From contig NZ_CP061721.1 in assembly GCF_014764445.1 (NCBI RefSeq), forward strand, positions 744,001-808,000: a stretch of DNA of 64,000 nt, written 5' to 3'. Below the pieces are notes generated by a model. The model had not been told where the DNA came from, ran no database searches, and saw only the letters and a list, made by a program, of their open reading frames with translations. The translations under genes were made by a program, and so were the position numbers. This document shows, in pieces, positions 53,546 to 62,826 of the stretch (its first letter is position 1; each line of letters begins with the position of its first letter). The DNA is from Pseudarthrobacter sp. BIM B-2242. GTDB lineage: Bacteria > Actinomycetota > Actinomycetes > Actinomycetales > Micrococcaceae.

Positions 53546-55495
53546 GTGGGAACAACAACCCGCCGCATGACAGTGGCCCAGGCCGTCGTCGAGTACCTGT
53601 CCAGGCAGTACACCGTGGACTCCATCAACGGGGTGGAGTTCCGGGAGCGCCTGATTCCGGGCACGTTCGGGATTTTCGGGCACGGCAATGTTGCCGGTGT
53701 GGGCCAGGCGTTGAAGCAGTACCAGCAGCTGGACCCGAGCATCATGCCGTACTACCAGGGCCGGAACGAGCAGGCCCAGTCGCATCAGGCCGTGGGTTAC
53801 GCACGCCATACCCGTCGGCGCCAGACCTTTGCGATCAGCACCTCGATCGGGCCGGGTTCCTCGAACCTGCTGACCGGTGCCGCTTTGGCCACCACGAACC
53901 GTTTGCCGGTGCTGCTGCTGCCGAGTGACACGTTCGCGACCCGTGCCGCTGACCCGGTCCTGCAGCAGCTGGAGCAGCCGTACGCGTACGACATCACCGT
54001 CAACGACGCGTTCCGGCCGCTGTCGAAGTTCTTTGACCGGGTGTCCCGGCCGGAGCAGCTGTTCTCGGCGTTCCACCACGGTCTGCGGGTCCTGACGGAT
54101 CCGGCCGAGACCGGCGCTGTGACCATTTCGCTGCCGCAGGATGTCCAGGCCGAGGCCTTTGACGTGCCCGAGGAGTTCCTGGCCGAGCGTGAGTGGCGGA
54201 TCCGCCGCCCTGACGCGGATGATGCGGACATCGCCCGCGCCGCTGCCGCGATACGTGCCGCGAAGCGTCCGCTGATCATCGCCGGCGGCGGCGTGCTCTA
54301 CGCCTACGCCAACGATGAACTGGCCACGTTCGTGGAGCTGACAGGGATCCCGGTAGGCAACACGCAGGCCGGCGTCGGCGTCCTGCCCTGGGACCACCCG
54401 TTCTCCCTCGGCGCGATCGGCTCCACCGGCACGACGGCGGCGAACGCCATCGCTGCGGAGGCGGACCTGATCATCGGGATCGGCACCCGGTATGAGGACT
54501 TCACCACCGCGTCGCGGACCGCGTTCCAGAACCCGGACGTGCGCTTCATCAACATCAACGTCGCCGCGATCGACGCGTACAAGCACGGCACCACGCTCCC
54601 AATCGTGGCCGACGCCCGCAAGGCCCTGGTCAAACTCAACGCGGCGCTCGGCGGATACCGGGTCGGCGCGGACCTGGAGCAGCAGGTCGCGGCGGAGAAG
54701 AAGCGCTGGGACGCCACCGTCGATGAAGCCTTCGACACCCGGTACACGCCGTTGCCGGCGCAGAACGAGATCATCGGCGCCACGTCCCGGGCCATGGATG
54801 CGGCCGACGTCGTGATCTGTGCGGCCGGGTCGCTGCCCGGGGACCTGCACAAGATGTGGCGGGTCCGGGATCCGTTCGGCTACCACGTGGAATACGCGTA
54901 CTCCTGCATGGGCTACGAAATCCCCGGTGGCCTCGGCGTCAAGCGCGCCGCGCTGGCCGAGGCCGCGCGCGGCGGCGAGCAGCGCGATGTTGTGGTGATG
55001 GTGGGGGACGGCTCCTACCTGATGATGCACACCGAACTGGTCACCGCCGTCGCCGAACGCATCAAACTGATTGTGGTCCTGATCCAGAACCACGGCTACG
55101 CCTCCATCGGCTCCCTGTCCGAGATGCTGGGTTCGCAGCGGTTCGGGACCCAGTACCGGGCCCTGAACGAAGAGGAACACAGCTTCGACGACGGCGACAC
55201 CCTCCCGGTGGACCTGGCACTGAACGCCGAATCCCTGGGTGTGAAGGTGGTCCGGATCGAACCGGGGGAGAAGGTCATCGCCGAACTCGAACAGGCCATC
55301 CGGGACGCCAAGGCCGCCCCCGAACGCGGCGGGCCTATCCTGATCCACGTCGAATCCGACCCGCTGCTGGACGCACCCTCCTCCGAGTCCTGGTGGGACG
55401 TGCCCGTCTCTGCCGTTTCCGAGCTGGAGTCCACCCAGCAGGCCTTCCAGACCTACACCGACCACAAGAACCGCCAGCGCAAACTGCTCGGCTAA
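53546..55495 (+). CDS. iolD: 3D-(3,5/4)-trihydroxycyclohexane-1,2-dione hydrolase
   Basis: A 649-residue TPP-dependent enzyme that opens the inositol-derived ring. Landmarks are FGIFGHGNVAGVGQAL and YYQGRNEQAQSHQAVGYAR (activating Glu region), TSIGPGSSNLLTGAALATTNRLPVLLLPSD, the TPP/Mg motif VMVGDGSYLMMHTELVTAVAERIKLIVVLIQNHGYASIG (GDG...N), and the family ending WWDVPVSAVS. GTG 53546 is chosen: GGAG lies 8 nt upstream, just after the previous stop; an ATG at 53566 is a weaker alternative. Confidence 0.95.
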   Translation: MGTTTRRMTVAQAVVEYLSRQYTVDSINGVEFRERLIPGTFGIFGHGNVAGVGQALKQYQQLDPSIMPYYQGRNEQAQSHQAVGYARHTRRRQTFAISTSIGPGSSNLLTGAALATTNRLPVLLLPSDTFATRAADPVLQQLEQPYAYDITVNDAFRPLSKFFDRVSRPEQLFSAFHHGLRVLTDPAETGAVTISLPQDVQAEAFDVPEEFLAEREWRIRRPDADDADIARAAAAIRAAKRPLIIAGGGVLYAYANDELATFVELTGIPVGNTQAGVGVLPWDHPFSLGAIGSTGTTAANAIAAEADLIIGIGTRYEDFTTASRTAFQNPDVRFININVAAIDAYKHGTTLPIVADARKALVKLNAALGGYRVGADLEQQVAAEKKRWDATVDEAFDTRYTPLPAQNEIIGATSRAMDAADVVICAAGSLPGDLHKMWRVRDPFGYHVEYAYSCMGYEIPGGLGVKRAALAEAARGGEQRDVVVMVGDGSYLMMHTELVTAVAERIKLIVVLIQNHGYASIGSLSEMLGSQRFGTQYRALNEEEHSFDDGDTLPVDLALNAESLGVKVVRIEPGEKVIAELEQAIRDAKAAPERGGPILIHVESDPLLDAPSSESWWDVPVSAVSELESTQQAFQTYTDHKNRQRKLLG

Positions 55496-55533
55496 ACCCA
55501 CACTCCTTTTCGAACTACTCAAGGAAGAGTCCC

Positions 55534-57048
55534 ATGACTGCCACCTCCACTGAGACCACCACCATCCACCACTTCATCAACGGCGCCGAAACCGCCGGTG
55601 AGGGCACCCGTACCCAGCCCGTCTACAACCCGGCCACCGGTGCCGTCTCCGCCCAGCTGCGCCTGGCCAACCGGGCGGACCTGGACGCCACCGTCGCCGC
55701 GGCCCGCAAGGCCGCCGATACCTGGGGCGATATTTCCCTGGCCAAGCGCACCGCGGTGCTGTTCAAGTTCCGCGAACTGGTCGCCGCCCACGTGAACGAT
55801 CTCGCCGAACTGATCACCGCCGAGCACGGCAAGGTCCTCTCCGACGCGAAGGGCGAGATCGGCCGTGGCCTGGAAGTCATCGAGTTTGCGTGCGGTATCC
55901 CGACCCTGCTCAAGGGTGACTACTCGGACCAGGTCTCCACCGGCATCGACGTGTTCTCCTTCCGCGAGCCGCTCGGTGTCGTCGCCGGGATCACCCCGTT
56001 CAACTTCCCGGTCATGGTGCCGTTGTGGATGGCCCCTATGGCCATCGCCACCGGCAACGCCTTCATCCTCAAGCCCTCCGAACGCGACCCCTCCGCCTCC
56101 ATGCTGCTGGCGAAGCTGTGGAAGCAGGCCGGTCTGCCCGACGGCGTGTTCCAGGTCCTGCACGGCGATAAGGAGACCGTGGACGGGCTCCTGACCCACC
56201 CGGACGTGGACGGCATCTCCTTCGTCGGGTCCACCCCGATCGCCCAGTACGTCCACGAGACCGCCACCAAGCACGGCAAGCGCGTCCAGGCCTTGGGCGG
56301 GGCGAAGAACCACGCCATCGTGATGCCCGACGCCGACCTGGACAACGCCGCGGACCACCTCGCCGCCGCCGCGTTCGGCTCCGCCGGGGAGCGCTGCATG
56401 GCGATCTCCGTGGCCGTCGCCGTGGGTGACGCTGCGGACCTGATCGTGAAGAAGGTCGAAGAACGCGCCCTGGCCGTGAAGGTCACCAACGGCACCGCCC
56501 CCGGCGCCGAAATGGGCCCGGTCATCACGCCCGCGTCCAAGGAACGTATCGTCAGGATTGTCACCGAAGCCGAAACCGCCGGCGCTGCGATGGTGGTGGA
56601 CGGCCGCGACCTCGTCGTCCCCGGCCACGAAGACGGCTTCTGGGTGGGCCCCACCGTCATCGACCACGTCAAAACCGAAATGACCGCCTACACCGAGGAA
56701 ATCTTCGGACCCGTCCTCGTCGTGGTCCGCGTTGACACCCTGGAAGACGGCATCAACCTGATCAACTCCAACCCCTACGGCAACGGCACCGCCATCTTCA
56801 CCTCATCCGGCGCCAACGCCCGCACGTTCCAGCGTTCCGTGACCGTGGGCATGATCGGCATCAACGTGCCCCTGCCCGTCCCGGTGGCCTACCACTCCTT
56901 CGGCGGCTGGAAAGCCTCGCTCTTCGGCGACAAGCACATCTACGGCCCCGAAGGCGTCTCCTTCTACACCCGCGGCAAAGTGGTCACCTCCCGCTGGCCC
57001 GAACCCACCCACGCCTCCGGCGCAAGCTACAACTTCCCGTCCAACTAG
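55534..57048 (+). CDS. iolA: methylmalonate/malonate-semialdehyde dehydrogenase (CoA-acylating)
   Basis: A 504-residue aldehyde dehydrogenase that makes acetyl-CoA from malonate semialdehyde (the end of the inositol path). ITPFNFPVMVPLWMAPMAIATGNAFILKPSERDP is the NAD-binding part; GSAGERCMAISVAV contains the catalytic Cys, and LGGAKNHAIVMPDADLD is typical of MMSDH. ATG 55534 follows AAGGAAGAG. After its stop an extended palindrome separates it from iolE. The C-terminus YNFPSN is unusual in being Ser/Asn-rich but short. Confidence 0.95.
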   Translation: MTATSTETTTIHHFINGAETAGEGTRTQPVYNPATGAVSAQLRLANRADLDATVAAARKAADTWGDISLAKRTAVLFKFRELVAAHVNDLAELITAEHGKVLSDAKGEIGRGLEVIEFACGIPTLLKGDYSDQVSTGIDVFSFREPLGVVAGITPFNFPVMVPLWMAPMAIATGNAFILKPSERDPSASMLLAKLWKQAGLPDGVFQVLHGDKETVDGLLTHPDVDGISFVGSTPIAQYVHETATKHGKRVQALGGAKNHAIVMPDADLDNAADHLAAAAFGSAGERCMAISVAVAVGDAADLIVKKVEERALAVKVTNGTAPGAEMGPVITPASKERIVRIVTEAETAGAAMVVDGRDLVVPGHEDGFWVGPTVIDHVKTEMTAYTEEIFGPVLVVVRVDTLEDGINLINSNPYGNGTAIFTSSGANARTFQRSVTVGMIGINVPLPVPVAYHSFGGWKASLFGDKHIYGPEGVSFYTRGKVVTSRWPEPTHASGASYNFPSN

Positions 57049-57056
57049 CAACCACC

Positions 57057-57116
57057 ATCGATTGCTCCGTAAACGCCGTTTTGAGCGTCCAAAAGGGCCA
57101 TTACGGAGCAATCGAT
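57057..57116. repeat. 16-bp perfect palindrome inside the iol operon
   Basis: ATCGATTGCTCCGTAA (57057-57072) and TTACGGAGCAATCGAT (57101-57116). The 28-nt loop has an inner GCC-G-TTTTG/CAAAA-G-GGC hairpin. It lies between iolA and iolE, 13 bp before the iolE start, so it may set differential expression within the operon. Confidence 0.85.
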
Positions 57117-57129
57117 GAGAAGGAAAGTC

Positions 57130-58047
57130 ATGACTGACGTCGAGAACAAGCTCATCATCGGCACCGCCCCTGACTCCTGGGGTGTCTGGTTTCCGGACGA
57201 TCCCCAGCAGACCCCGTGGGAGCGTTTCCTGGACGAGGTTGCAGAGTCGGGTTACAAGTGGATCGAACTGGGTCCCTACGGCTACCTGCCCAACGACCCC
57301 ACCCGCCTGGCCGAAGAGCTCAAGGCCCGCGACCTGAAGGTCACTGCCGGAACGGTCTTCACGGCTTTCCACCGCGGCGCCAAACAGTATGACGAGGCCT
57401 GGGAGCCTGCCCGCAAGGTGGCCGAACTGACGGCAGCCATGGGCGGCGAACACATCGTGGTCATCCCGGCGATGTGGCGTGATGACGTCACCGGCGAAGC
57501 CGTCGAAAGCGGCGAACTGACCGATGAGCAGTGGGCAGACCTGTTCGCTGGCCACAACCGTATGGGCAAGGTCCTGCTGGAGGACTTCGGCCTGCAGCAG
57601 CAGTTCCACTCCCACGCTGACTCCCACGTCGGTGCCCAGCAGGACATCGAGACCTTGCTGGCCGCTACCGACCCCAAGTACCTGAACCTGTGCCTGGACA
57701 CCGGTCACGCGGAATACTGCGGAGCCTCCAGCCTTGAACTGATCAAGAACTACCCGGACCGCATCGGCTACCTGCACCTGAAGCAGATCAACCCGGAGGT
57801 CCTCAGACAAGTCAACGAGGAAAACATGACCTGGGCAGCAGCCAACCTCGCAGGCGTGATGACGGAGCCTCCGAACGGCCTGCCGGACCTGCGCGCCGTC
57901 ATCGAGGCTGTGGAAGCACTCAACCGTCCGATCTTCGGCATTGTTGAGCAGGACATGTACCCCGTCGCGTTCGACGTCCCGATGCCCATCGCCAAGCGCA
58001 CCCGCAACTACCTGCTCTCCTGCGGATCCCGCACCCGGGTCCAGTAG
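57130..58047 (+). CDS. iolE: inosose dehydratase (IolE-type, TIM barrel)
   Basis: A 305-residue xylose-isomerase-like TIM-barrel protein, converting scyllo-inosose to the diketone used by IolD. Family landmarks are GTAPDSWGVWFPDDP, YKWIELGPYGYLP, HSHADSHVGAQQDIETLL, LCLDTGHAEYCG and IGYLHLKQ. The His/Asp/Glu residues there should bind the metal. ATG 57130 follows AGAAGGAAAG; an ATG at 57115 is inside the palindrome arm. Assigned to IolE mainly by position next to iolG. Confidence 0.88.
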   Translation: MTDVENKLIIGTAPDSWGVWFPDDPQQTPWERFLDEVAESGYKWIELGPYGYLPNDPTRLAEELKARDLKVTAGTVFTAFHRGAKQYDEAWEPARKVAELTAAMGGEHIVVIPAMWRDDVTGEAVESGELTDEQWADLFAGHNRMGKVLLEDFGLQQQFHSHADSHVGAQQDIETLLAATDPKYLNLCLDTGHAEYCGASSLELIKNYPDRIGYLHLKQINPEVLRQVNEENMTWAAANLAGVMTEPPNGLPDLRAVIEAVEALNRPIFGIVEQDMYPVAFDVPMPIAKRTRNYLLSCGSRTRVQ

Positions 58048-58076
58048 CTCAACCGAACCTCACGAAGGACAGAAAA

Positions 58077-59090
58077 GTGACAAAGACTCTCCGCGTAGCC
58101 GTCATTGGCGCAGGCCGAATGGGTGCGGACCACATCAAGCGCCTCAGCACGCGCATCCACGGCGCTGAAGTAGCCGCCGTCGTCGACGTCGACCTTGCCC
58201 GTGCGCAGGCCGCCATCGAAGGCATCGACGGTGCGTCGGCCCTGGCCAGCGCCGACGAAGCGCTCAACAACGGCGACGTCAACGCCGTGCTGATCGCCAC
58301 GCCGGGCTTCCTCCACGAGGAAATCCTGTATAAGGCCCTTGAGAAGGGTTTCCCCATCCTCTGCGAAAAGCCGCTCACGCCGGATGCGGAGAGCGCCTGG
58401 AAGGTGGTCCAGGCCGAGGTCGCTGCGGGCCGCAAGCTCATCCAGGTCGGTTTTATGCGGCGCTTCGACGCGGAGTACGCGGCGCTGGGTTCGGTCATCC
58501 GCAACGGCGAACTGGGGGAGCTGCTGATGCTGCACCACCAGCACCGCAACCCGAGCACCCCCGAGGGCTTCACCAACGAGATGCTCATCAACGACTCCGT
58601 GGTCCACGAGTTCGACGCGATCCGCTACTTCACCGGTGAGGAAATCACCTCGGTCCAGGTCCGCCTCGGCAAAGCCACGCGCAATGCCCCAAACGGCCAG
58701 CACGATCCCCAGCACGTCCTGCTGGAGACCGAATCCGGTGTCCTGGCCGACGTCGAGATCTACGTCAACGCCAAGTTCGGTTACCAGGTGGCCACGCAGG
58801 CGTCCTTCGAGGACGGCATCGTGAGCATCGGCGGGGACAGCGGACCGTACATCCAGACGGCCGGCAAGTGGGGCGGCAACGTCACCCCCGGGTTCGAGGA
58901 CCGCTTCGGGGCGGCCTACGACGTCGAGGTCCAGGCCTGGGTGGATGGCGCCCTTCGCGGGGAAATCGGCGGCCCCACCGCCTGGGACGGTTACGCCACC
59001 GCAGCGTGCTGCGAGGCCGGCGTCGAGGCCCAGAAATCAGGCGAGAAGGTCAAAGTCCAGCTGAACACCAAGCCTGCGCTGTACAGCTAG
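58077..59090 (+). CDS. iolG: inositol 2-dehydrogenase (Gfo/Idh/MocA family)
   Basis: A 337-residue NAD-dependent oxidoreductase that oxidises myo-inositol to scyllo-inosose. AVIGAGRMGADHIKRL is the Rossmann loop, CEKPLTPD carries the conserved Lys of the family (EKP), and NDSVVHEFDAIRYFTGEEI contains the catalytic Asp/His (DxxxHxxD). GTG 58077 follows GAAGGACAG. A strong hairpin follows the gene. Confidence 0.93.
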   Translation: MTKTLRVAVIGAGRMGADHIKRLSTRIHGAEVAAVVDVDLARAQAAIEGIDGASALASADEALNNGDVNAVLIATPGFLHEEILYKALEKGFPILCEKPLTPDAESAWKVVQAEVAAGRKLIQVGFMRRFDAEYAALGSVIRNGELGELLMLHHQHRNPSTPEGFTNEMLINDSVVHEFDAIRYFTGEEITSVQVRLGKATRNAPNGQHDPQHVLLETESGVLADVEIYVNAKFGYQVATQASFEDGIVSIGGDSGPYIQTAGKWGGNVTPGFEDRFGAAYDVEVQAWVDGALRGEIGGPTAWDGYATAACCEAGVEAQKSGEKVKVQLNTKPALYS

Positions 59091-59106
59091 CCTTCGGTTG
59101 GACCAA

Positions 59107-59141
59107 GGGCGGCCTGCCGGCAGCAGACCGGCAGGCCGCCC
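59107..59141 (+). terminator. 14-bp perfect hairpin after iolG
   Basis: GGGCGGCCTGCCGG (59107-59120) and CCGGCAGGCCGCCC (59128-59141), loop CAGCAGA, no T-run. The next gene is in the same direction, so this is a partial terminator or 3'-end stabiliser. Confidence 0.7.
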
Positions 59142-59184
59142 CTCTATGCAGCATCGAAGTTTTCCGAACCACAAAGGAGTGACC

Positions 59185-60057
59185 ATGAAAATCGCCCTGG
59201 ACCCCACCCCGTTCCACCACAGCCACAGCCTGCTGGAATTCCCGCGCGTGGCCGCCGATCTTGGCTACAAGTACCTGCAGATGACCCCGCACGCAGACAT
59301 GATCCCGTTCTATAACCACCCCAAGGCCGACGACGAACTGGTGGTCCAGCTGAAGAAGGAGTGCAAGGACGCCGGTGTGGAAATCGCTTCGGTGCTTCCG
59401 GTCCTGCGCTGGTCCGGCCCGGATGAGGACGCCCGCGAGGCTGCCGTCCGCTATTGGAAGCGCGCCATCCAGATCGCCGTGGACCTCGGTGTCAATACGA
59501 TGAACACCGAATTCAGCGGCCGGCCCGAGAAAGCCGAAGAGTCCGAGCGCGCCTTCTACCGCTCCATGGAGGAGCTGCTGCCGATCATTGAACGCGAGGG
59601 CCTGGACGTCCTGATCGACCCGCACCCGGACGACTTCGTCGAGGACGGCCTCGCGGCCATCCGCGTCATCCGGGGTGTGAACTCGCCCAACATCGGCATG
59701 GTCTATGTCGCCTCGCACTCGTTCCACATGGGCAACAAGCCGCTGGAAATCATGCGTGCCGCCGGGGACAGACTCCGCCTGGTCCATGTTTCGGACACGA
59801 TGGACCACCATGCGTCCCACGGCCTGCGCTACATCACCAACCCGCCCGGAAACGCCGTCCGCGTCCACCAGCACCTGAAGATCGGCGACGGCGACGTCAA
59901 CTGGGACGAGTTCTTTGGCGGCCTCAAGGAAATCGGCTTCCTGGACAAGGACAACACCGTGATGGTGTCCAGCGTCTTCGCCGAGGACGAGAACGCCGAG
60001 GACGTCTCCCGCTACCAGCTGGAGACGATGGGCCAGTACATCGACAAGGTCAAGTAG
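59185..60057 (+). CDS. iolH: IolH-like sugar phosphate isomerase/epimerase
   Basis: A 290-residue TIM-barrel protein close in pattern to Bacillus IolH ([78 protein letters not shown]..., [14 protein letters not shown]). The exact reaction of IolH is unsettled. ATG 59185 follows AAAGGAG. Its stop (TAG, 60055-60057) overlaps the first base of the transporter GTG. Confidence 0.85.
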   Translation: MKIALDPTPFHHSHSLLEFPRVAADLGYKYLQMTPHADMIPFYNHPKADDELVVQLKKECKDAGVEIASVLPVLRWSGPDEDAREAAVRYWKRAIQIAVDLGVNTMNTEFSGRPEKAEESERAFYRSMEELLPIIEREGLDVLIDPHPDDFVEDGLAAIRVIRGVNSPNIGMVYVASHSFHMGNKPLEIMRAAGDRLRLVHVSDTMDHHASHGLRYITNPPGNAVRVHQHLKIGDGDVNWDEFFGGLKEIGFLDKDNTVMVSSVFAEDENAEDVSRYQLETMGQYIDKVK

Positions 60058-61523
60058 TGGGGGGCGACGCGAAGCAAACCATGGCGAATCCCGGCACAGT
60101 CCAAGCCGAAGCCCCCGGCAGTCCCAAGCAGAACAACTCCGCCAAGCCTGCCAACCCGAAGAAATTCATGCGGAAGGTGGCGCTCTTCTCCACCTTCGGC
60201 GGACTGCTCTTCGGCTATGACACTGGCGTCATCAACGGTGCCCTGCCGTTTATGCAGCGGGACCTCGGCCTCACACCGCTGACCGAAGGGCTGGTCACGT
60301 CCACGCTCCTGTTCGGCGCGGCCTTCGGCGCCATCAGCGCGGGCCGGCTCTCTGACCGCCTCGGCCGGCGGAGGACCATCATGGGCCTGGCCCTGATCTT
60401 CATTGTGGCCACTATCGCCTGCACCATCTCGCCAAGCACCGAACTGCTCATTGCGGCCCGGACCCTGCTGGGCCTGGCAGTGGGCGGCGCTTCCGTGATT
60501 GTTCCCGTGTACCTCGCGGAAATGTCGCCGGCGGCCCAGCGCGGCCGGATCGTCACGCAAAACGAACTGATGATCGTCACCGGCCAGTTCCTGGCCTTCA
60601 CCTTCAACGCAGTGCTGGGCAACCTCTTCCCCGAAGAGATGCACGTCTGGCGGTGGATGCTGGTGATCGCCACGCTCCCGGCCGTTATCCTGTGGTTTGG
60701 AATGCTGGTCCTGCCGGAGAGCCCGCGCTGGCTGGCGTCGGCAGGCCGCTTCGGAGCCGTCCTTGAGGTGCTGCGCTCCACCCGCGCCGCCGGCGACGTC
60801 TCCGCGGAGTTCGACGAGGTCCGGCAGGCAGCCCGCGAGGATTACCAGTCCAAGATGGGCACGTTCAAGGACCTCACGGTTCCGTGGATCCGCAGGATCT
60901 TCGTGGTGGGCCTGGGCATGGCAATCATCAACCAGATCAGCGGCGTCAACGCCATCATGTACTACGGGACGTCCATCCTGTCTTCGTCCGGATTTGGCGA
61001 CCAGGGCGCCCTGATTGCCAACGTCCTCAACGGCATCACGTCGGTGGCTGCCGTCGTCGTCGGCATGTATCTGATGACGCGGGTGCCCCGCAAACCCATG
61101 CTGATCGTAGGGCTGTGCGGCACAGCGTCGTCGCTGACGGCCATTGCAGTCATCTCCCTGGCACTGCCGGAGAGCACCCTGCGCGGCTACCTGGTGCTGC
61201 TGTTCATGGTGACGTTCCTGGCGTCCATGCAGGGCTGCATCGGCACCGTCACATGGTTGACCATGTCCGAGATCTTCCCCATGCACGTCCGCGGCATCGC
61301 GATGGGCATCTGCGTCTTTGTGCTGTGGATGATCAACTTCCTGATCGGGTTCTTCTTCCCGCAGATGGTCTCGTGGATCGGTGTTTCGGCGACGTTCTTC
61401 ATCTTCGTTGCCCTGCAGCTGGGTGCCATTGCCTGGGTCAAGCGCGTCGTTCCGGAAACCAAGGACAAATCCCTGGAGGAGCTCGAGCACCTGTTCAAGG
61501 AGCGCTCAGGCGTGTCCGCCTAA
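60057..61523 (+). CDS. iolT: myo-inositol/sugar:proton symporter (MFS sugar porter, IolT-like)
   Basis: A 488-residue 12-helix permease of the sugar-porter family: [32 protein letters not shown] (motif A), the [12 protein letters not shown] signature, [17 protein letters not shown] (QxxSGxNxxxYY) and the [13 protein letters not shown]-terminus. Position in the iol operon argues for inositol import. GTG 60057 overlaps the iolH stop by one base and has AAGG 8-9 nt upstream; an ATG at 60081 is possible. Confidence 0.92.
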   Translation: MGGDAKQTMANPGTVQAEAPGSPKQNNSAKPANPKKFMRKVALFSTFGGLLFGYDTGVINGALPFMQRDLGLTPLTEGLVTSTLLFGAAFGAISAGRLSDRLGRRRTIMGLALIFIVATIACTISPSTELLIAARTLLGLAVGGASVIVPVYLAEMSPAAQRGRIVTQNELMIVTGQFLAFTFNAVLGNLFPEEMHVWRWMLVIATLPAVILWFGMLVLPESPRWLASAGRFGAVLEVLRSTRAAGDVSAEFDEVRQAAREDYQSKMGTFKDLTVPWIRRIFVVGLGMAIINQISGVNAIMYYGTSILSSSGFGDQGALIANVLNGITSVAAVVVGMYLMTRVPRKPMLIVGLCGTASSLTAIAVISLALPESTLRGYLVLLFMVTFLASMQGCIGTVTWLTMSEIFPMHVRGIAMGICVFVLWMINFLIGFFFPQMVSWIGVSATFFIFVALQLGAIAWVKRVVPETKDKSLEELEHLFKERSGVSA

Positions 61524-61552
61524 GTTGACGCAAAAACCAGGGTGACGCAAGA

Positions 61553-61580
61553 ACGCCCGACGCCGGCCGGCGTCGGGCGT
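61553..61580 (+). terminator. 14-bp perfect palindrome terminator after iolT
   Basis: ACGCCCGACGCCGG followed immediately by CCGGCGTCGGGCGT (61553-61580), then TTTCT. Confidence 0.85.
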
Positions 61581-61612
61581 TTCTGTCTCCAGCGGGTGCG
61601 TGGCCCAGGACG

Positions 61613-61697
61613 CTCTCTCACTTAATGCAGGAAAACAAGGATCCCTCTCTCACCCTGTGAGCGAGGGATGCGGGAAAACCCGCATTAAGTGAGAGAG
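61613..61697. repeat. extended palindrome between convergent iol-region operons
   Basis: CTCTCTCACTTAATGC (61613-61628) and GCATTAAGTGAGAGAG (61682-61697). Inside are ATCCCTC/GAGGGAT (61641-61647 / 61663-61669) and CTCAC/GTGAG (61649-61653 / 61657-61661). It lies 5 bp before the stop of the minus-strand gene. It may terminate both directions. Confidence 0.85.
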
Positions 61698-61701
61698 GGT
61701 G

Positions 61702-62724
61702 CTACAGCGCGATCACCGCGTTCTCCTGCGCACTGCGGCGGGCCGCATCCAGCACCTCCAGCGTCCGGAGCCCGTCCGCGGCCGGCACCGGTTCGGGGCC
61801 CTCACCACGGACTGCGCGGGCGAACCAGGTATAAAAGCCGGCATAGTTTCCCTGCGCCGAGGCAATGGTTACGCGGCCGTCCTTGGTGGACAGCGTGCCC
61901 CAGTTTTCGGCCGCGTCGATGCCCCACGTGGCCGGTTCCTCAACCGGACGGCGGCCCGACATCAGGGCCTCCGCCTGCACATCGGCGCCGGAGGCGATGT
62001 AGCTGCCCCTGCTGCCGTAAGCCCGCAGCTCCCGGGTCTCGGAGTGGTTGAGTTTGCTGGCAGACACGGTGGAGACAGCTCCTGACGCATGCGTCATGGT
62101 CACCACAAAGCCGCAGTCAGTCCGCTCCCCGAAACGGTCCGTCCAGTCCAGGGTCGCGTGCACGTGGCTCGCCGGTCCCAGCAGCCACAGCATCTGGTCA
62201 ACCAGGTGGCTGCCCAAATCCCGCAGGAGCCCACCGCTGGCGCCAACTTCAAGGCTGCCGGCGTTGTCCTGGTCCATTGTGGAGTGCACCCGCCAGATGT
62301 CGCCAAGTTTCCCGGAAGCAAGGACGCCGGCGAGGGTGAGGATATCGGCGTCGCGACGGCGGTTGTGGTACACGTTGAGGACCACGCCGGCCCGCGCGGC
62401 GGCTTCGGCCAGTTCACGCGCCGCCTGAGCATTCGGGGCAAAGGGCTTGTCGGCGACCACATGCACGCCTGCCTTGATGGCTTCCATCACCAGGTCATGG
62501 CGGGTGTGCGGCGGCGTGGTGATGGTCACCGCGTCAACACCGGCCGCAAGCAGTTCTCCCAGGCTCGAATACACGGGAAGTCCCGGGAGATCCGCTTCCA
62601 CCTCGGCCTTCTTCGCAGCCGAGCGGGCCACGATCCCCACGAGCTCGATGTCCTCAGCCGCTTCGATGAACGGCGCATGGAAGTACTTTCCACCGGCTCC
62701 GTACCCGACTATCCCAATGCGCAT
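61702..62724 (-). CDS. Gfo/Idh/MocA oxidoreductase
   Basis: A 340-residue NAD(P)-dependent sugar/inositol dehydrogenase-like protein: IGIVGYGAGGKYFHAPFIEAAED (Rossmann), ADKPFAPNA (EKP-like DKP Lys), GGLLRDLGSHLVDQMLWLLGPA (catalytic D/H region). It differs from iolG and resembles the scyllo-inositol dehydrogenase/GFO subgroup often acting on other cyclitols or sugars. It is in a minus-strand operon with the isomerase at 62827 and the next oxidoreductase. Substrate inferred only loosely. Confidence 0.87.
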   Translation of the reverse strand: MRIGIVGYGAGGKYFHAPFIEAAEDIELVGIVARSAAKKAEVEADLPGLPVYSSLGELLAAGVDAVTITTPPHTRHDLVMEAIKAGVHVVADKPFAPNAQAARELAEAAARAGVVLNVYHNRRRDADILTLAGVLASGKLGDIWRVHSTMDQDNAGSLEVGASGGLLRDLGSHLVDQMLWLLGPASHVHATLDWTDRFGERTDCGFVVTMTHASGAVSTVSASKLNHSETRELRAYGSRGSYIASGADVQAEALMSGRRPVEEPATWGIDAAENWGTLSTKDGRVTIASAQGNYAGFYTWFARAVRGEGPEPVPAADGLRTLEVLDAARRSAQENAVIAL

Positions 62725-62768
62725 GTTTCCTCTTCCTTCTCTGTCAGGGGGAATGCTCCGGAGACAGA

Positions 62769-62804
62769 ACAGCAGGGGCGCCGCGGAAGCGACGCCCCTG
62801 CTGT
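62769..62804 (-). terminator. 12-bp perfect hairpin between two genes of the minus-strand operon
   Basis: ACAGCAGGGGCG (62769-62780) and CGCCCCTGCTGT (62793-62804), loop CCGCGGAAGCGA. No T-run on the minus strand, so it may only partly terminate. Confidence 0.65.
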
Positions 62805-62826
62805 CAGTCTGCGGGCCGTGGGGTGG

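Noticed and set aside
53363..55522. A 719-residue open frame antisense to iolD
   Set aside because: Same kind of shadow; the sense strand encodes a complete TPP enzyme.
54856..57048. A 730-residue reading of the iolA gene with a long N-terminal extension
   Set aside because: The extension is an out-of-frame reading of iolD; the real iolA start is the ATG at 55534 with a good Shine-Dalgarno.
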